From positions 778,001 through 842,000 of the forward strand of contig NZ_CP016537.2 in NCBI RefSeq assembly GCF_001687585.2: a stretch of DNA of 64,000 nucleotides. The letters are read 5' to 3'. Positions 1 to 8,392 of the stretch are shown one piece after another. Source of the stretch: Planococcus halocryophilus (GTDB taxonomy: Bacteria; Bacillota; Bacilli; Bacillales_A; Planococcaceae). The stretch's first letter is position 1. The number at the start of each line of letters is the position of its first letter. Position numbers and translations under genes: made by a program. The notes below the pieces were generated by a model that had not been told where the DNA came from, ran no database searches, and was given only the letters and a program-made list of their open reading frames with translations.

Positions 1-416
1 CTCCAGAAGATTTTGTAGGGTTGATCTTGATTGGCGGAAATTCTTGGAGAAAAGAAGAAAGCAAACAAGTTATGGAATTGGTGACCAAAGCCATTGAGAA
101 AGAAGTTGTGTTAGGTGCAATTTGTGATGCGACTGTATTTTTAGGTAAACATGGTTTGTTCAATACGATTCCACACACCAGTAATTATTTAGACAGCTTG
201 AAAAAAGTAGCAGGAGAAAGCTATAGCAACGAAAGTGGCTATTTAGAACAGCAGGCTGTGCGGAGCGGGAAAATAATCACTGCGAATGGCTCTGCGTTTT
301 TAGAGTTTGGTAAAGAATTGCTTGAGGCATTAAATGCGGCACCCCAAGAAGAAATAGACGAATGGTACACTTTCTTTAAAACAGGCTATTACGAATTTAT
401 GAAAACGAAACAATAA
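1..416 (+). CDS. DJ-1/PfpI-like type 1 glutamine amidotransferase family protein (5' partial)
   Basis: The reading frame is open to the left edge of the window (from base 3: P-E-D-F-V-G before the first internal TTG at 21), so the true start lies upstream and only the C-terminal ~137 residues are seen. The segment G-A-I-C-D-A-T, carrying the nucleophile-elbow cysteine, followed by K-H-G-L-F and an N-T-I-P-H-T-S-N stretch, is typical of DJ-1/PfpI-superfamily proteins annotated as type 1 glutamine amidotransferase family in Bacilli. Such proteins include chaperones, glyoxalases and amidotransferase-like proteins, so the substrate cannot be assigned. A strong hairpin terminator follows directly. 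Family confidence is good, function unknown. Confidence 0.75.
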   Translation, partial: PEDFVGLILIGGNSWRKEESKQVMELVTKAIEKEVVLGAICDATVFLGKHGLFNTIPHTSNYLDSLKKVAGESYSNESGYLEQQAVRSGKIITANGSAFLEFGKELLEALNAAPQEEIDEWYTFFKTGYYEFMKTKQ

Positions 417-425
417 GAGACTCAG

Positions 426-475
426 AAAAACCATTAACGAATGTAGACTTTCTCTGCAATCGTTAATGGTTTTTA
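426..475 (+). terminator. Rho-independent terminator after the DJ-1-like gene
   Basis: Perfect 15-bp inverted repeat (arms 426-440 and 460-474) whose 3' arm ends in a T-run, just after the stop codon at 416. Confidence 0.85.
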
Positions 476-575
476 ATATTGAGACTTGCCCCCCTCGGCA
501 AATCTTGAATTTCTCCAAAAGATAAGCATGGCCGTGCCTTCAGATGGGTAAAGAACTAAATAAGGAGGAATCGAT

Positions 576-1697
576 ATGACAATTACAACACAATATATAT
601 TTGAACCATTTACTTTTACTTCAGGATTGACCGTTAAAAATCGTATTTTGATGGCACCGATGACGACCTCATCTTCGGATGCAAATGGAGACGTTACAGA
701 TGAAGAATTGCTGTACTATAAGCGACGCGCTGAAAGCGGACTTGGAGCAGTTATTACAGCTTGTGCGCATGTTGAGCCGCTTGGTATCGGCTTTCCAGGA
801 CCTTTTGGTGCGGACAGCGATGAACGAATGGATAGTTTAAGGCGATTGGCCACTACCATTCAAGATGGAGGGGCTAAAGCGATCCTTCAACTTTATCATG
901 CTGGCCGCATGTCAAATGAAAAACTATTAAAAGGAGAACAGCCAGTTTCAGCAAGTGCTGTTCCAGCATTGCGACCTAATGCGGAAACACCGCGTGAAAT
1001 GAACCATGAGGAAATCGAAGAAATGATTAAAGCGTTTGGAGAAGCAACTAGACGTGCTATCCAGGCAGGCTTTGACGGAGTAGAGATTCACGGAGCTAAT
1101 ACGTATTTGATACAGCAATTTTTCTCTCCACACTCCAACACTCGCACGGATCAATGGGGGGGCGATGTCAATGGGCGAATGGCATTGCCACTCGCTGTAA
1201 TTGAGTCGATTCAAGAAGCGGTAGCAGAGCACGCTGATAAACCGTTTGTTGTAGGTTATCGTATTAGCCCAGAAGAGCGGGAAGAGCCAGGCATCACGAT
1301 GGACGATACATTGAAATTTTTGACTGCCATCGCGGACCAAGGCATCGATTATGTGCATGTTTCAGTAGGACGATTTTTCGGTGGATCTATCCGTGAAGAA
1401 GACACCCGGTCACGTGTAGAAGTGATTCAACAACATATTGGCAATCGCGTGCCAGTAATCGGAGTAGGTGGGTTGCAGACTTTAAGTGACGTGAAAGAAG
1501 CGTTAGAAGTCACGCCGTTAGTATCACTTGGCCACGCGTTAATCATGGACCCAGACTGGCTATCAAAAGTTCAAAAAAGTCGAGATCAAGAAATATACCA
1601 AGCTATTTATTTAAGCAAAAAAGAACAGTTAGATATTCCAGAAAACCTTTGGAATATGGTTACCAATGCACCAGGTTGGTTCCGAGTAGAAGAATAA
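576..1697 (+). CDS. NADH-dependent flavin oxidoreductase, Old Yellow Enzyme family (YqiG-like)
   Basis: A 373-residue FMN-dependent ene-reductase-type TIM barrel. The N-terminal K-N-R-I-L-M-A-P-M-T motif (residues 21-30) and L-Q-L-Y-H-A-G-R (105-111) are FMN-contact segments of the family, and H172/N175 in E-I-H-G-A-N form the substrate-anchoring His/Asn pair. The sequence S-P-H-S-N-T-R-T-D-Q-W-G-G is the family signature. Expected activity is NAD(P)H-dependent reduction of activated alkenes or other electrophiles; the physiological substrate is unknown. The start is the ATG preceded by AAGGAGGA at 562-569. It stands alone between two terminators, so it is probably monocistronic. Confidence 0.88.
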   Translation: MTITTQYIFEPFTFTSGLTVKNRILMAPMTTSSSDANGDVTDEELLYYKRRAESGLGAVITACAHVEPLGIGFPGPFGADSDERMDSLRRLATTIQDGGAKAILQLYHAGRMSNEKLLKGEQPVSASAVPALRPNAETPREMNHEEIEEMIKAFGEATRRAIQAGFDGVEIHGANTYLIQQFFSPHSNTRTDQWGGDVNGRMALPLAVIESIQEAVAEHADKPFVVGYRISPEEREEPGITMDDTLKFLTAIADQGIDYVHVSVGRFFGGSIREEDTRSRVEVIQQHIGNRVPVIGVGGLQTLSDVKEALEVTPLVSLGHALIMDPDWLSKVQKSRDQEIYQAIYLSKKEQLDIPENLWNMVTNAPGWFRVEE

Positions 1698-1702
1698 AAA
1701 CG

Positions 1703-1748
1703 AAAAAACAGCGGTTCTTGAGTTATTTCCAAGAATCGCTGTTTTGAT
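1703..1748. terminator. Bidirectional terminator between convergent genes
   Basis: Near-perfect stem (1703-1720 with 1730-1745) flanked by A-run and T-run, placed between the oxidoreductase and the convergent SDR gene, so it can serve both strands. Confidence 0.85.
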
Positions 1749-1753
1749 TTTAA

Positions 1754-2647
1754 TTAATTATCAACACTAAAGGGAAAAGAGGTGCCAGTTACTTGTTCGG
1801 ATACAGTCCAAAGTTTACGAGAAATTTCAGGGTTGCTCGCTTTGCTATGAGGAGTTCCTATTGAAGGGTAGCCTTTTCGTTGAAACTGACCAAGTGGTCC
1901 AATGTATTCGCCCCCTGTTAACCCCGGTTCGGTTGCTGCATAAATACTGGCCAATGCACCCATGTGAGGCGGTTGAAGAAATAAATTAGCGAGATTTTTA
2001 AGAACAGGCGGAATTTCTCGATTGCCAAACTTTAAAATATTTGTAGCAGAAACTCCCGGGTGACAAGCGATACTAATCGTTTGGAAACCATGTTCTTTCA
2101 AACGTTTATCTAGCTCTAATGCAAAATACAGATTGGCTAATTTGCTTTGGTTATAGAATTTTTTTGCTTGATATCCTTTCGCCCCATCGAGATTATCAAA
2201 GTCGATAGAACCACGGCTATGGGCACGACTACTAACGGTCACAATTCGGGAGTTGGGAGTTTTTTCAAGCAAAGAGAGGAGCAAGGCAGTTAGCGCAAAA
2301 TGTCCAAGATGATTGCTACCAAACTGCAATTCAAAACCATCTGTAGTTTTTCCGTAAGGCGGTGACATAATGCCGGCGTTATTGATTAATAAGTCGAGTG
2401 TATCAAACGACTTTTTGAACTGTTCTACAAACGACCGGATACTATCCAGGTTTGCTAAGTCCAGTGGCATCACGATGATTTGAGCTGAAGCATGAAGTTT
2501 TAGTAATTTTTCACGTGCGAGATTGCCTTTCTCGGTATTGCGGACAGCGAGTATGACTTTTGCTCCGATAGCGATAAGAGCTTTCGTCGTTTCAAAGCCA
2601 AGCCCGCTATTACCACCGGTTATGATAGCTGTTTTTCCTGTAAGCAA
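1754..2647 (-). CDS. SDR family NAD(P)-dependent oxidoreductase (retinol dehydrogenase-like), copy 1
   Basis: A 297-residue classical short-chain dehydrogenase. Visible are the nucleotide-binding T-G-G-N-S-G-L-G (residues 10-17), the L-L-I-N-N-A-G motif, and the Y-N-Q-S-K catalytic YxxxK motif. The long C-terminal half and the F-G-S-N-H-L-G-H-F segment resemble the retinol dehydrogenase/WW-domain oxidoreductase-like SDRs. The start is a TTG preceded by AGGAAG at suitable spacing. It is a close paralog of the SDR at 3385-4278 (same length, shared Q-F-G-S-N-H-L-G-H-F-A-L-T and G-G-E-Y-I-G-P stretches). Substrate unknown. Confidence 0.87.
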   Translation of the reverse strand: MLTGKTAIITGGNSGLGFETTKALIAIGAKVILAVRNTEKGNLAREKLLKLHASAQIIVMPLDLANLDSIRSFVEQFKKSFDTLDLLINNAGIMSPPYGKTTDGFELQFGSNHLGHFALTALLLSLLEKTPNSRIVTVSSRAHSRGSIDFDNLDGAKGYQAKKFYNQSKLANLYFALELDKRLKEHGFQTISIACHPGVSATNILKFGNREIPPVLKNLANLFLQPPHMGALASIYAATEPGLTGGEYIGPLGQFQRKGYPSIGTPHSKASNPEISRKLWTVSEQVTGTSFPFSVDN

Positions 2648-2844
2648 AAGATCACTTCCTTTATTTCCATTATTCCGAGGAACAGGAATAGGTGTCTTTC
2701 ATTTTATCGGGTCTATGAGCATATTGGAAATGGTAATTTGGCAGTAAGTTGGAACTGGCGTTAAAATAGAGAGAAAATAAACTTAGAGAAAAATGCGGAT
2801 TACACCGAAAATGTTTAAGATCGTATAAAAAAGGGGTTATAACT

Positions 2845-3306
2845 ATGGGCTATGTAGAAGAATTGCGAAAAGTTGTCGGTCACAGACCACTAATATTAGT
2901 AGGTACCGTTGTCGTCCTTGTTGATCCAACTGGACGACTATTACTAGAAGAGCGGAAATTTCCAGAAGGTTTATGGGGACTTCCTGGTGGATTGATGGAA
3001 CTGGGAGAATCTACAGAAGATACAGCAAAGCGAGAAGTTTTAGAGGAAACCGGTCTTCTTGTAGAAGAGTTGAAGTTAATTAATGTTTACTCAGGACCTA
3101 ATCATTTTGTAGTGGCTAAAAATGGCGATGAGTACTACGTCGTCACAACCGCTTATTATTCAGATGACTACAATGGTGAATTAGTTGTTGATCAAGAAGA
3201 ATCTTTAAGTTTTAAATTCTTTTCTCCAGAAGAGTTGCCTGGCAGATTAGTCGGCAGTCACCGAACCGTGATTAAAGAATTTCTTGAACATCACTATTCC
3301 GAATAG
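2845..3306 (+). CDS. NUDIX hydrolase
   Basis: A 153-residue NUDIX-fold pyrophosphohydrolase. The Nudix box spans about residues 49-71, with pattern G-x5-E-x7-R-E-V-x-E-E-x-G fully matched, including the metal-binding R-E-x-x-E-E. An L-P-G-G segment precedes it. Family members cleave nucleoside diphosphates linked to another moiety; nothing here specifies the substrate. The start ATG follows AAAAAGGGG at about 10 nt. It lies between two SDR paralogs transcribed on the opposite strand, so it forms its own unit and ends at a hairpin terminator. Confidence 0.88.
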   Translation: MGYVEELRKVVGHRPLILVGTVVVLVDPTGRLLLEERKFPEGLWGLPGGLMELGESTEDTAKREVLEETGLLVEELKLINVYSGPNHFVVAKNGDEYYVVTTAYYSDDYNGELVVDQEESLSFKFFSPEELPGRLVGSHRTVIKEFLEHHYSE

Positions 3307-3334
3307 TCCTTAGCTAGAAACAGGAGTTCAAAGC

Positions 3335-3376
3335 AAAAAGGCACGATCATTTTAATAAGTGATCGTGTCTTTTTAG
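3335..3376. terminator. Bidirectional terminator
   Basis: Stem formed by 3336-3350 and 3359-3374 with A-run before and T-run after, between the convergent NUDIX and SDR genes. Confidence 0.8.
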
Positions 3377-3384
3377 TTATAGAA

Positions 3385-4278
3385 CTATCGAGAAAAATCG
3401 AATTTTACGCCGGTCAACTTTTCGGAAACGTCCCAAAGTTTTTGAGACACCACTGGATTGCGAGCAGATGCGTCAGGGGTATCAAGTGCTGGATAGCCTT
3501 TCCTACGCCCTTTGCCGTCTGGCCCGATGTATTCGCCGCCTTTGAGTTGCAAATCTGTCGCTGCATAAACCGTCGACAAAGCACCGAGTGCCGGTGGTTG
3601 CAAAATCGTGTGCATAAACGATTTCAAAAATTGAGGTGCATCTCGCTTTCCTATTTTGAAAATATTGGTCGCAGAAATACCAGGATGACAAGCAACGCTC
3701 AAGGTTGAGAAACCATGCTCCTTAAAGCGCTTATCCAACTCTTGCGCGAATAATAGATTCGCTAGTTTGCTCTGGCCGTAAAACTTCATCGCTTTATAAC
3801 CTTTAGAGCCATCCAGGTTATCAAAGTCAATACGTGCGCCTTTATGGGCTAAACTGCTAAGTGACACGACACGAGAATGGGGTGTCTTTTTCAGCAAGGG
3901 CAACAACAGTCCCGTCAATGCAAAATGGCCAAGATGGTTACTGCCGAATTGGAGTTCAAATCCATCCTCTGTTTTCGAATAAGGCGGCCCTAAAACGCCT
4001 GCATTGTTGATCAACAAACTGAGAGAGTCAAACTGGCTTTGAAAATTCTTTGCAAATGCACGAACACTTACAAGATCCGCCAAATCTAGTTCCATCACGG
4101 ACACCTGTGCTTCTGAATCGCTTTCGAGAATCACGTTACGGGCATTGTGACCTTTTTCTATATTGCGAACAGCCATCACGATATGTAGACCAAGGCTGGC
4201 AAGGACTTTGGCAGCTTCTAAGCCAATACCGCTATTGGCACCTGTAATAATAGCAATTTTTTCAGATAATTGTTCCAA
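3385..4278 (-). CDS. SDR family NAD(P)-dependent oxidoreductase, copy 2
   Basis: The frame is open further upstream to 4413, but the best start is TTG at 4278, which has CAGGAG 8 nt upstream and gives exactly 297 residues, the same length as the paralog at 1754-2647. The coenzyme motif T-G-A-N-S-G-I-G is near residue 10, followed by L-L-I-N-N-A-G-V and the catalytic Y-G-Q-S-K. The predicted extension upstream lacks family character. Substrate unknown; it is probably a duplicate of the neighbouring SDR with the NUDIX gene between the copies. Confidence 0.87.
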   Translation of the reverse strand: MEQLSEKIAIITGANSGIGLEAAKVLASLGLHIVMAVRNIEKGHNARNVILESDSEAQVSVMELDLADLVSVRAFAKNFQSQFDSLSLLINNAGVLGPPYSKTEDGFELQFGSNHLGHFALTGLLLPLLKKTPHSRVVSLSSLAHKGARIDFDNLDGSKGYKAMKFYGQSKLANLLFAQELDKRFKEHGFSTLSVACHPGISATNIFKIGKRDAPQFLKSFMHTILQPPALGALSTVYAATDLQLKGGEYIGPDGKGRRKGYPALDTPDASARNPVVSQKLWDVSEKLTGVKFDFSR

Positions 4279-4433
4279 CCCATCAGCTCCTGAATAATCG
4301 ACTTCGTACTCACCTAAAAATACCATGCCTTGCGCTAGGTAACAAATAACAGTGATCAGAAACTTAGATGCCTTACATATTTCTGTGTTAAAAGGGTAAA
4401 GATAGATTATCAAAGAGAAGTGGGAGCGATAAG

Positions 4434-5183
4434 ATGGACAAAAATGAAAAACTCGCAGGGCTGGCTTTTCTACTGTTACTTGGCGGATTGGGTCTTGCCT
4501 CTCTGTTTATTGTGTTGTTTGCCGAATTGGCTGAAGAAGTGATGGAAAAAGAAGTAGGACTATTTGATAATTTTGTGATCCAGATAGTACAAGCAAGTTC
4601 GAGTGCAACAGTGGATACCATCATGTTCGTTTTTACTGAAATGGGATCTGTGTGGTTTTTAACCTTATCGTCCATTATCATTTTACTCGTATTAGGAGTG
4701 AAAATGAAAGATAAATGGGGCGTACTGTTTTTTATCATTGCCGTAGGTGGGGGATCTCTTTTAACCTTATTATTGAAGCATTTGTACCTCCGAGAACGTC
4801 CAAGTATCAACGAGGAAATAGATGCAATCGGTTATAGTTTTCCTAGCGGTCACTCAATGGGGTCGTTGATTTTTTATGGTTTTGTGATTTACCTAGTTAT
4901 TCGAACGCGTCAGCAACCATGGATTCAGTGGCCAGCGACCGCTGTTTTGAGTTTACTTATTATTACGATTGGCACAAGTCGAATTTATTTGGGAGCGCAT
5001 TTTCCAAGTGATGTGTTAGCAGGCTATATTGCCGGTCTCATTTGGTTGATGCTAAACCTAATTGCATTAGAATGGATTCAATGGCATAGCAAAAGTCCAG
5101 TGCCACCTGTTCGTGCACTTCGTCAACTACTCGGACCATTATACAAAATAATTCGCAAAAAAATTCCTTTTTTCTCAAAATAA
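4434..5183 (+). CDS. PAP2-family membrane phosphatase
   Basis: A 249-residue membrane protein with about six hydrophobic segments and the three phosphatidic acid phosphatase type 2 signatures: K115-x6-R122-P123, P-S-G-H at 137-140, and S-R183-x5-H189-x3-D193. The last two motifs hold the catalytic histidines. Members dephosphorylate phosphatidate, undecaprenyl diphosphate or phosphatidylglycerophosphate on the outer membrane face; the sequence alone does not choose between them. The basic C-terminus (K-I-I-R-K-K) is cytoplasmic or interfacial. Single-gene unit followed by a terminator. Confidence 0.88.
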   Translation: MDKNEKLAGLAFLLLLGGLGLASLFIVLFAELAEEVMEKEVGLFDNFVIQIVQASSSATVDTIMFVFTEMGSVWFLTLSSIIILLVLGVKMKDKWGVLFFIIAVGGGSLLTLLLKHLYLRERPSINEEIDAIGYSFPSGHSMGSLIFYGFVIYLVIRTRQQPWIQWPATAVLSLLIITIGTSRIYLGAHFPSDVLAGYIAGLIWLMLNLIALEWIQWHSKSPVPPVRALRQLLGPLYKIIRKKIPFFSK

Positions 5184-5200
5184 AGTCGTATAATTTCCCG

Positions 5201-5250
5201 AAAAAAAACCGCGTGTGAAAGCTGAGAGGCAAGCAACATGCGGTTTTTAC
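5201..5250. terminator. Terminator between convergent genes
   Basis: Arms 5201-5215 (A-run, then ACCGCGTG) and 5237-5248 (CATGCGGT, then T-run) with a roughly 20-nt loop. Confidence 0.75.
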
Positions 5251-5257
5251 TATCTAA

Positions 5258-5761
5258 TTATTGAACAGTCTCAAACGTACTTTTAATTTCTTCGTTACTA
5301 AAGTGACCCGTCTGGCTTTTTACTAATGTGCCATCTGAACCGATATAAACGGATGTGGGATAGCCAATTATGCCATATTCTTCAAAGAAAGTACCACCTT
5401 CATCTAACAAAACCGTAATATTTTCTGCATTTGGAAACCCTTCAAACCATTTTGCAAACGACGCGCTGCTTTTTTCTGCATTCGAGCTAGGAGATACGAT
5501 CGTCAACACAGCGAAATCATTTTCTTCACCGGCTAACGTATTCAATTCCTCCATGCCACTTAAGCAAATCGAACACCAAGAAGCCCAAAACTTCACATAC
5601 ACTTTTTGCCCTGCATAATCAGCAAGGTTTTGCTGATTGCCTTCTAAATCCACTAATTCAAAAGAGGGTGCCAAGTTTTTAGCATTTTCTTCAGTTGAAG
5701 TGCATCCACCCACTACGAATAATAAAGCCAGCAGTAACATGATTTTTATCCACGCTTTCAT
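5258..5761 (-). CDS. TlpA/redoxin-family thiol-disulfide oxidoreductase lipoprotein
   Basis: A membrane-anchored thioredoxin-fold protein. From the preferred start (ATG at 5761; an earlier in-frame ATG at 5770 overlaps the AAAGGA ribosome binding site) it has 167 residues. A lipoprotein signal ends in V-G-G-C with C19 as lipidated residue, and W-C62-S-I-C65 is the redox CxxC. The A-P-S-F-E-L-V-D-L start and G-Y-P-T cis-Pro segment are typical of TlpA/ResA-like proteins. Likely role: reducing or oxidising extracytoplasmic thiols, for example for cytochrome c maturation or a methionine sulfoxide reductase. No partner gene is adjacent, so the role is unassigned. Confidence 0.85.
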   Translation of the reverse strand: MKAWIKIMLLLALLFVVGGCTSTEENAKNLAPSFELVDLEGNQQNLADYAGQKVYVKFWASWCSICLSGMEELNTLAGEENDFAVLTIVSPSSNAEKSSASFAKWFEGFPNAENITVLLDEGGTFFEEYGIIGYPTSVYIGSDGTLVKSQTGHFSNEEIKSTFETVQ

Positions 5762-5861
5762 CACAATCATCCTTTACTGTGAACGAGCTTAGCAAATCTT
5801 TGTACCCCCATCATATAGTGAACATGCGATAAAAGACATTAGATAACCTCGACAAGCCCCT

Positions 5862-5885
5862 CTTCACTTGAAGAGGGGTTTGTCT
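5862..5885 (-). terminator. Probable terminator of the ltaS-like gene
   Basis: GC-rich hairpin with ten-plus base pairs (AGCCCCTCTTC/GAAGAGGGGTTT) and a four-base loop, just after the stop codon of the minus-strand gene. It lacks a long T-run, so confidence is moderate. Confidence 0.55.
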
Positions 5886-5895
5886 ATTTCCACAT

Positions 5896-7725
5896 CTACT
5901 CACTCGTTTTAATTTGTTGCCATGCATTCTTTCGAATGATCAAATCCGACACATAAAGTTGTTCAGTAGCGGTCTCAATAAATTCGCTACATTCTTTAAT
6001 TGCCACTTTCTGACCCGAATCGATTTCATAACAGCTACCGTTGCCAGCTGGTGAAGTTAAATCAGGTTCGAAATACAAGTCTTCATATCGAAATGCACCG
6101 TCCCGAAATACAGTCAAATTGCTGGTTTCATCTAGTAAAGACTCTCCTAGCATGTGGGAAGGGGTAATCCCAACTATATCTAGAATCGTCGGTGCAATAT
6201 CAATTTGTCCACCTACGCTGTCGACTGTTCCAGCTTCTGTTGAATTAGGTGGTTTGATAAAGAGGGGTACTTGGCGGTCGAGTTCAAATAATTCCATTTT
6301 AGTTTTAGCATCAAGTTCTTGTGCCATTTCACTTTCTTCTTGAGTGAGGCCGCTATCGTGGTCGCCATAAAAAACGATTAAAGAATCATCCCACATCCCT
6401 TTTTGTTTTAATTGTTCGATTATAGTGCCGACTGCGCCATCCACATAATGAACGGTTTCGTAATAGCCTTTTAATAATGGGTCTTCATAGCCGGTCAAAT
6501 CCAATTCTTCGAAATTATCAGGAATGGTATATGGTGTATGGCTTGATAAGGCTACCATAAATGCAAAGTAAGGCTCTTTTAATTGTTCCGCAAGCTCTAC
6601 AGAAGTAGTTAAGAAATCTTCATCGTTTACAGCCATACCAATATCCTGTTCGTCAGGAAAATCCGGACGACTAAAAAACTGATTAAAGCCAATATTTTTG
6701 TAAACTTCGTCCCGGTTCCAAAAATCTTTTTTGAATGCATGCATAGCGGCTGTATCGTAGCCTGCGTTTCTCAATAGCTCTGGTAAAGCGTCAAATTCAT
6801 TTTCTGCTGCGTAGCGCGTATAAACAGATCCTGACTTTAATGAATAAAGCGAAGTCAGCGTAATGAATTCTGCGTCAGAAGTACGACCTTCATGTGTTTG
6901 GTGATAAAATGAAGGGAAAAATAACGCTTCTTTTTTCAAGGCATTTAAATGAGGTGTCAGTTCTTGTCCGTTAACTTGGTGATCAATTACAGAGGTTTGA
7001 AACGATTCTAATTGCACCACAATGATATTCGGTTTTTCTGAGTCAGATACAGTTGATGGTGTATCGGGTACAACTTTACGAATTCGTTGTTCATCTTCTT
7101 TGGTTAAACTACTCTCTTTGGAGAAAAAAGAACCAATGCCTTGAGCAAAATCTAATCCGTGATAACCCCAAAATCCAAGCTGATAATATTCACGCATATT
7201 TGAAATTGGCTCACCGACAAGCCACTCTTCTTCATTGCTATAACTCATGACTAACGGAATCACTACAAATGCAAGTCCTAATACAAAGCCAGCACCTGCA
7301 AAAACTTGTTTCCTTTTTTGTGTCACGGTTTCTTCTTTATGGCGAGTAGCAAAAAGGAATAACGAGAAGAACAGCAAATCGACAAAAAAGAGAAAGTCTT
7401 TCGCTTCGATTAATGTTAGAAATCCACCGCCGACATCACTCATTTGCGTAATATCGGAAAGGAGTACGATAGATAATAAATCATTGAAATAACGGTAATA
7501 CCATAAGTCTGAGACTAATAAGGTACTATGCAAAAATAGCAACACAAGTAAAATCAAATTACGCTTTTTTCTATTTAATAATAAAGTCCAGCTAGATAAG
7601 ACCACAATAGAAGCGAGATTGAGAACAAAGAAACTAAATGAAAAATGAGTAACAGCATACATGCTGAATAAAAATATTTTTGAAATGGATAGGATTAGGT
7701 AAATCCAATACTCCAGAAACTTCAT
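5896..7725 (-). CDS. ltaS: Lipoteichoic acid synthase family protein (LtaS-like)
   Basis: A 609-residue polytopic enzyme with five N-terminal membrane segments (about residues 8-160) and an extracellular sulfatase-like domain. H-E-G-R-T282-S-D contains the catalytic threonine, E240 in V-Q-L-E-S is a metal ligand, and F-Y-G-D-H-D is the second metal site. LtaS transfers glycerol phosphate from phosphatidylglycerol to build the polyglycerolphosphate backbone of lipoteichoic acid. Bacillus has several paralogs (LtaS, YfnI, YqgS, YvgJ primase) that cannot be told apart here. The ATG has GGAGGTG 5 nt upstream. It is a single-gene unit. Confidence 0.88.
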   Translation of the reverse strand: MKFLEYWIYLILSISKIFLFSMYAVTHFSFSFFVLNLASIVVLSSWTLLLNRKKRNLILLVLLFLHSTLLVSDLWYYRYFNDLLSIVLLSDITQMSDVGGGFLTLIEAKDFLFFVDLLFFSLFLFATRHKEETVTQKRKQVFAGAGFVLGLAFVVIPLVMSYSNEEEWLVGEPISNMREYYQLGFWGYHGLDFAQGIGSFFSKESSLTKEDEQRIRKVVPDTPSTVSDSEKPNIIVVQLESFQTSVIDHQVNGQELTPHLNALKKEALFFPSFYHQTHEGRTSDAEFITLTSLYSLKSGSVYTRYAAENEFDALPELLRNAGYDTAAMHAFKKDFWNRDEVYKNIGFNQFFSRPDFPDEQDIGMAVNDEDFLTTSVELAEQLKEPYFAFMVALSSHTPYTIPDNFEELDLTGYEDPLLKGYYETVHYVDGAVGTIIEQLKQKGMWDDSLIVFYGDHDSGLTQEESEMAQELDAKTKMELFELDRQVPLFIKPPNSTEAGTVDSVGGQIDIAPTILDIVGITPSHMLGESLLDETSNLTVFRDGAFRYEDLYFEPDLTSPAGNGSCYEIDSGQKVAIKECSEFIETATEQLYVSDLIIRKNAWQQIKTSE

Positions 7726-7856
7726 TAGCCACCTCCAAATAAAATTTTCTGCTTTATTAATAATTTAAGACTGGATAAAACAGAGTTGTACTTTTTAATT
7801 ACCACTCGATAGAAGAGTAGAAACATTATTAAGCGAGGGAGCGCGCAAGGTATACC

Positions 7857-7883
7857 GTTTAAACACAGGAGGACAGCGGGTAC
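7857..7883 (+). promoter_or_regulatory. Candidate sigma-B-type promoter
   Basis: GTTTAA (7857-7862) and GGGTAC (7878-7883) separated by 15 nt resemble the general-stress consensus GTTTAA...GGGTAT. It lies about 65 nt upstream of the small gene at 7947. Two hexamers can occur by chance, so this is tentative. Confidence 0.3.
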
Positions 7884-7946
7884 TTACTAATAGAAAGAAA
7901 AAGCAGCAGTAAGATTCGAAGAATGATCTAAAAGGGAGTGTTAGTT

Positions 7947-8219
7947 ATGGAGTTATCTAAAAAAACCTCAAGTGAAAATGCGCTAGAAAATAAAGGATGC
8001 AAATATCCAGTCTTATCTGTTGGTCAAAACTTCACAGTAGATTTTGGAAAACAGCAATCACTTTATGGTAAATGGCAAGTTGTGGAAAATGATAAAGCCC
8101 CATTCTATATGTGCAGTCGGATTTTAGAAAATGGCAAAGTTTCTAAACGGAGATCTGCTGATCATCGTCGACAGTTTTTTGAAGCCGAAATTTATTATGC
8201 ACTGACCAAAAAAGATTAA
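7947..8219 (+). CDS. Hypothetical small protein
   Basis: A 90-residue, charged, soluble protein that I do not recognise. The start is ATG 7947, placed 9 nt after AAAGGGAG; an in-frame GTG at 7938 overlaps that site and is rejected. It has one cysteine pair in K-G-C-K and Y-M-C-S, a basic patch (K-R-R-S-A-D-H-R-R) near residue 70, and no signal peptide or membrane segment. It is flanked upstream by a possible stress promoter and downstream by a clear terminator, so it looks like a genuine monocistronic gene. Function cannot be assigned. Confidence 0.65.
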   Translation: MELSKKTSSENALENKGCKYPVLSVGQNFTVDFGKQQSLYGKWQVVENDKAPFYMCSRILENGKVSKRRSADHRRQFFEAEIYYALTKKD

Positions 8220-8239
8220 ATAAAAATACAAAAAAAGTG

Positions 8240-8277
8240 AAACGACCACTCCTTAACCCACAGAGCGGTTGTTTTTG
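8240..8277 (+). terminator. Terminator of the small hypothetical gene
   Basis: 12-bp imperfect stem (8240-8251 with 8263-8274) followed by TTTTT. Confidence 0.75.
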
Positions 8278-8346
8278 GTAAGAATAAATAAGTTATAGTA
8301 AAAAAGAGACAGTGTATTAAAATATATATAGATAATTTGCAATTTT

Positions 8347-8370
8347 GCTGTAATATGAAAGTATTACAGC
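8347..8370 (+). repeat. Perfect inverted repeat upstream of nhaC
   Basis: GCTGTAATA (8347-8355) and TATTACAGC (8362-8370) form a perfect 9-bp inverted repeat with a 6-nt spacer, ending 22 nt before the nhaC start. It has no T-run after it, so it is more likely an operator or RNA hairpin than a terminator. Confidence 0.6.
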
Positions 8371-8392
8371 AGAGGGCTAGGTGATACATAGG

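Noticed and set aside
4388..4810. 140-codon antisense frame within the PAP2 gene
   Set aside because: Overlaps a well-supported gene on the opposite strand and shows no domain.
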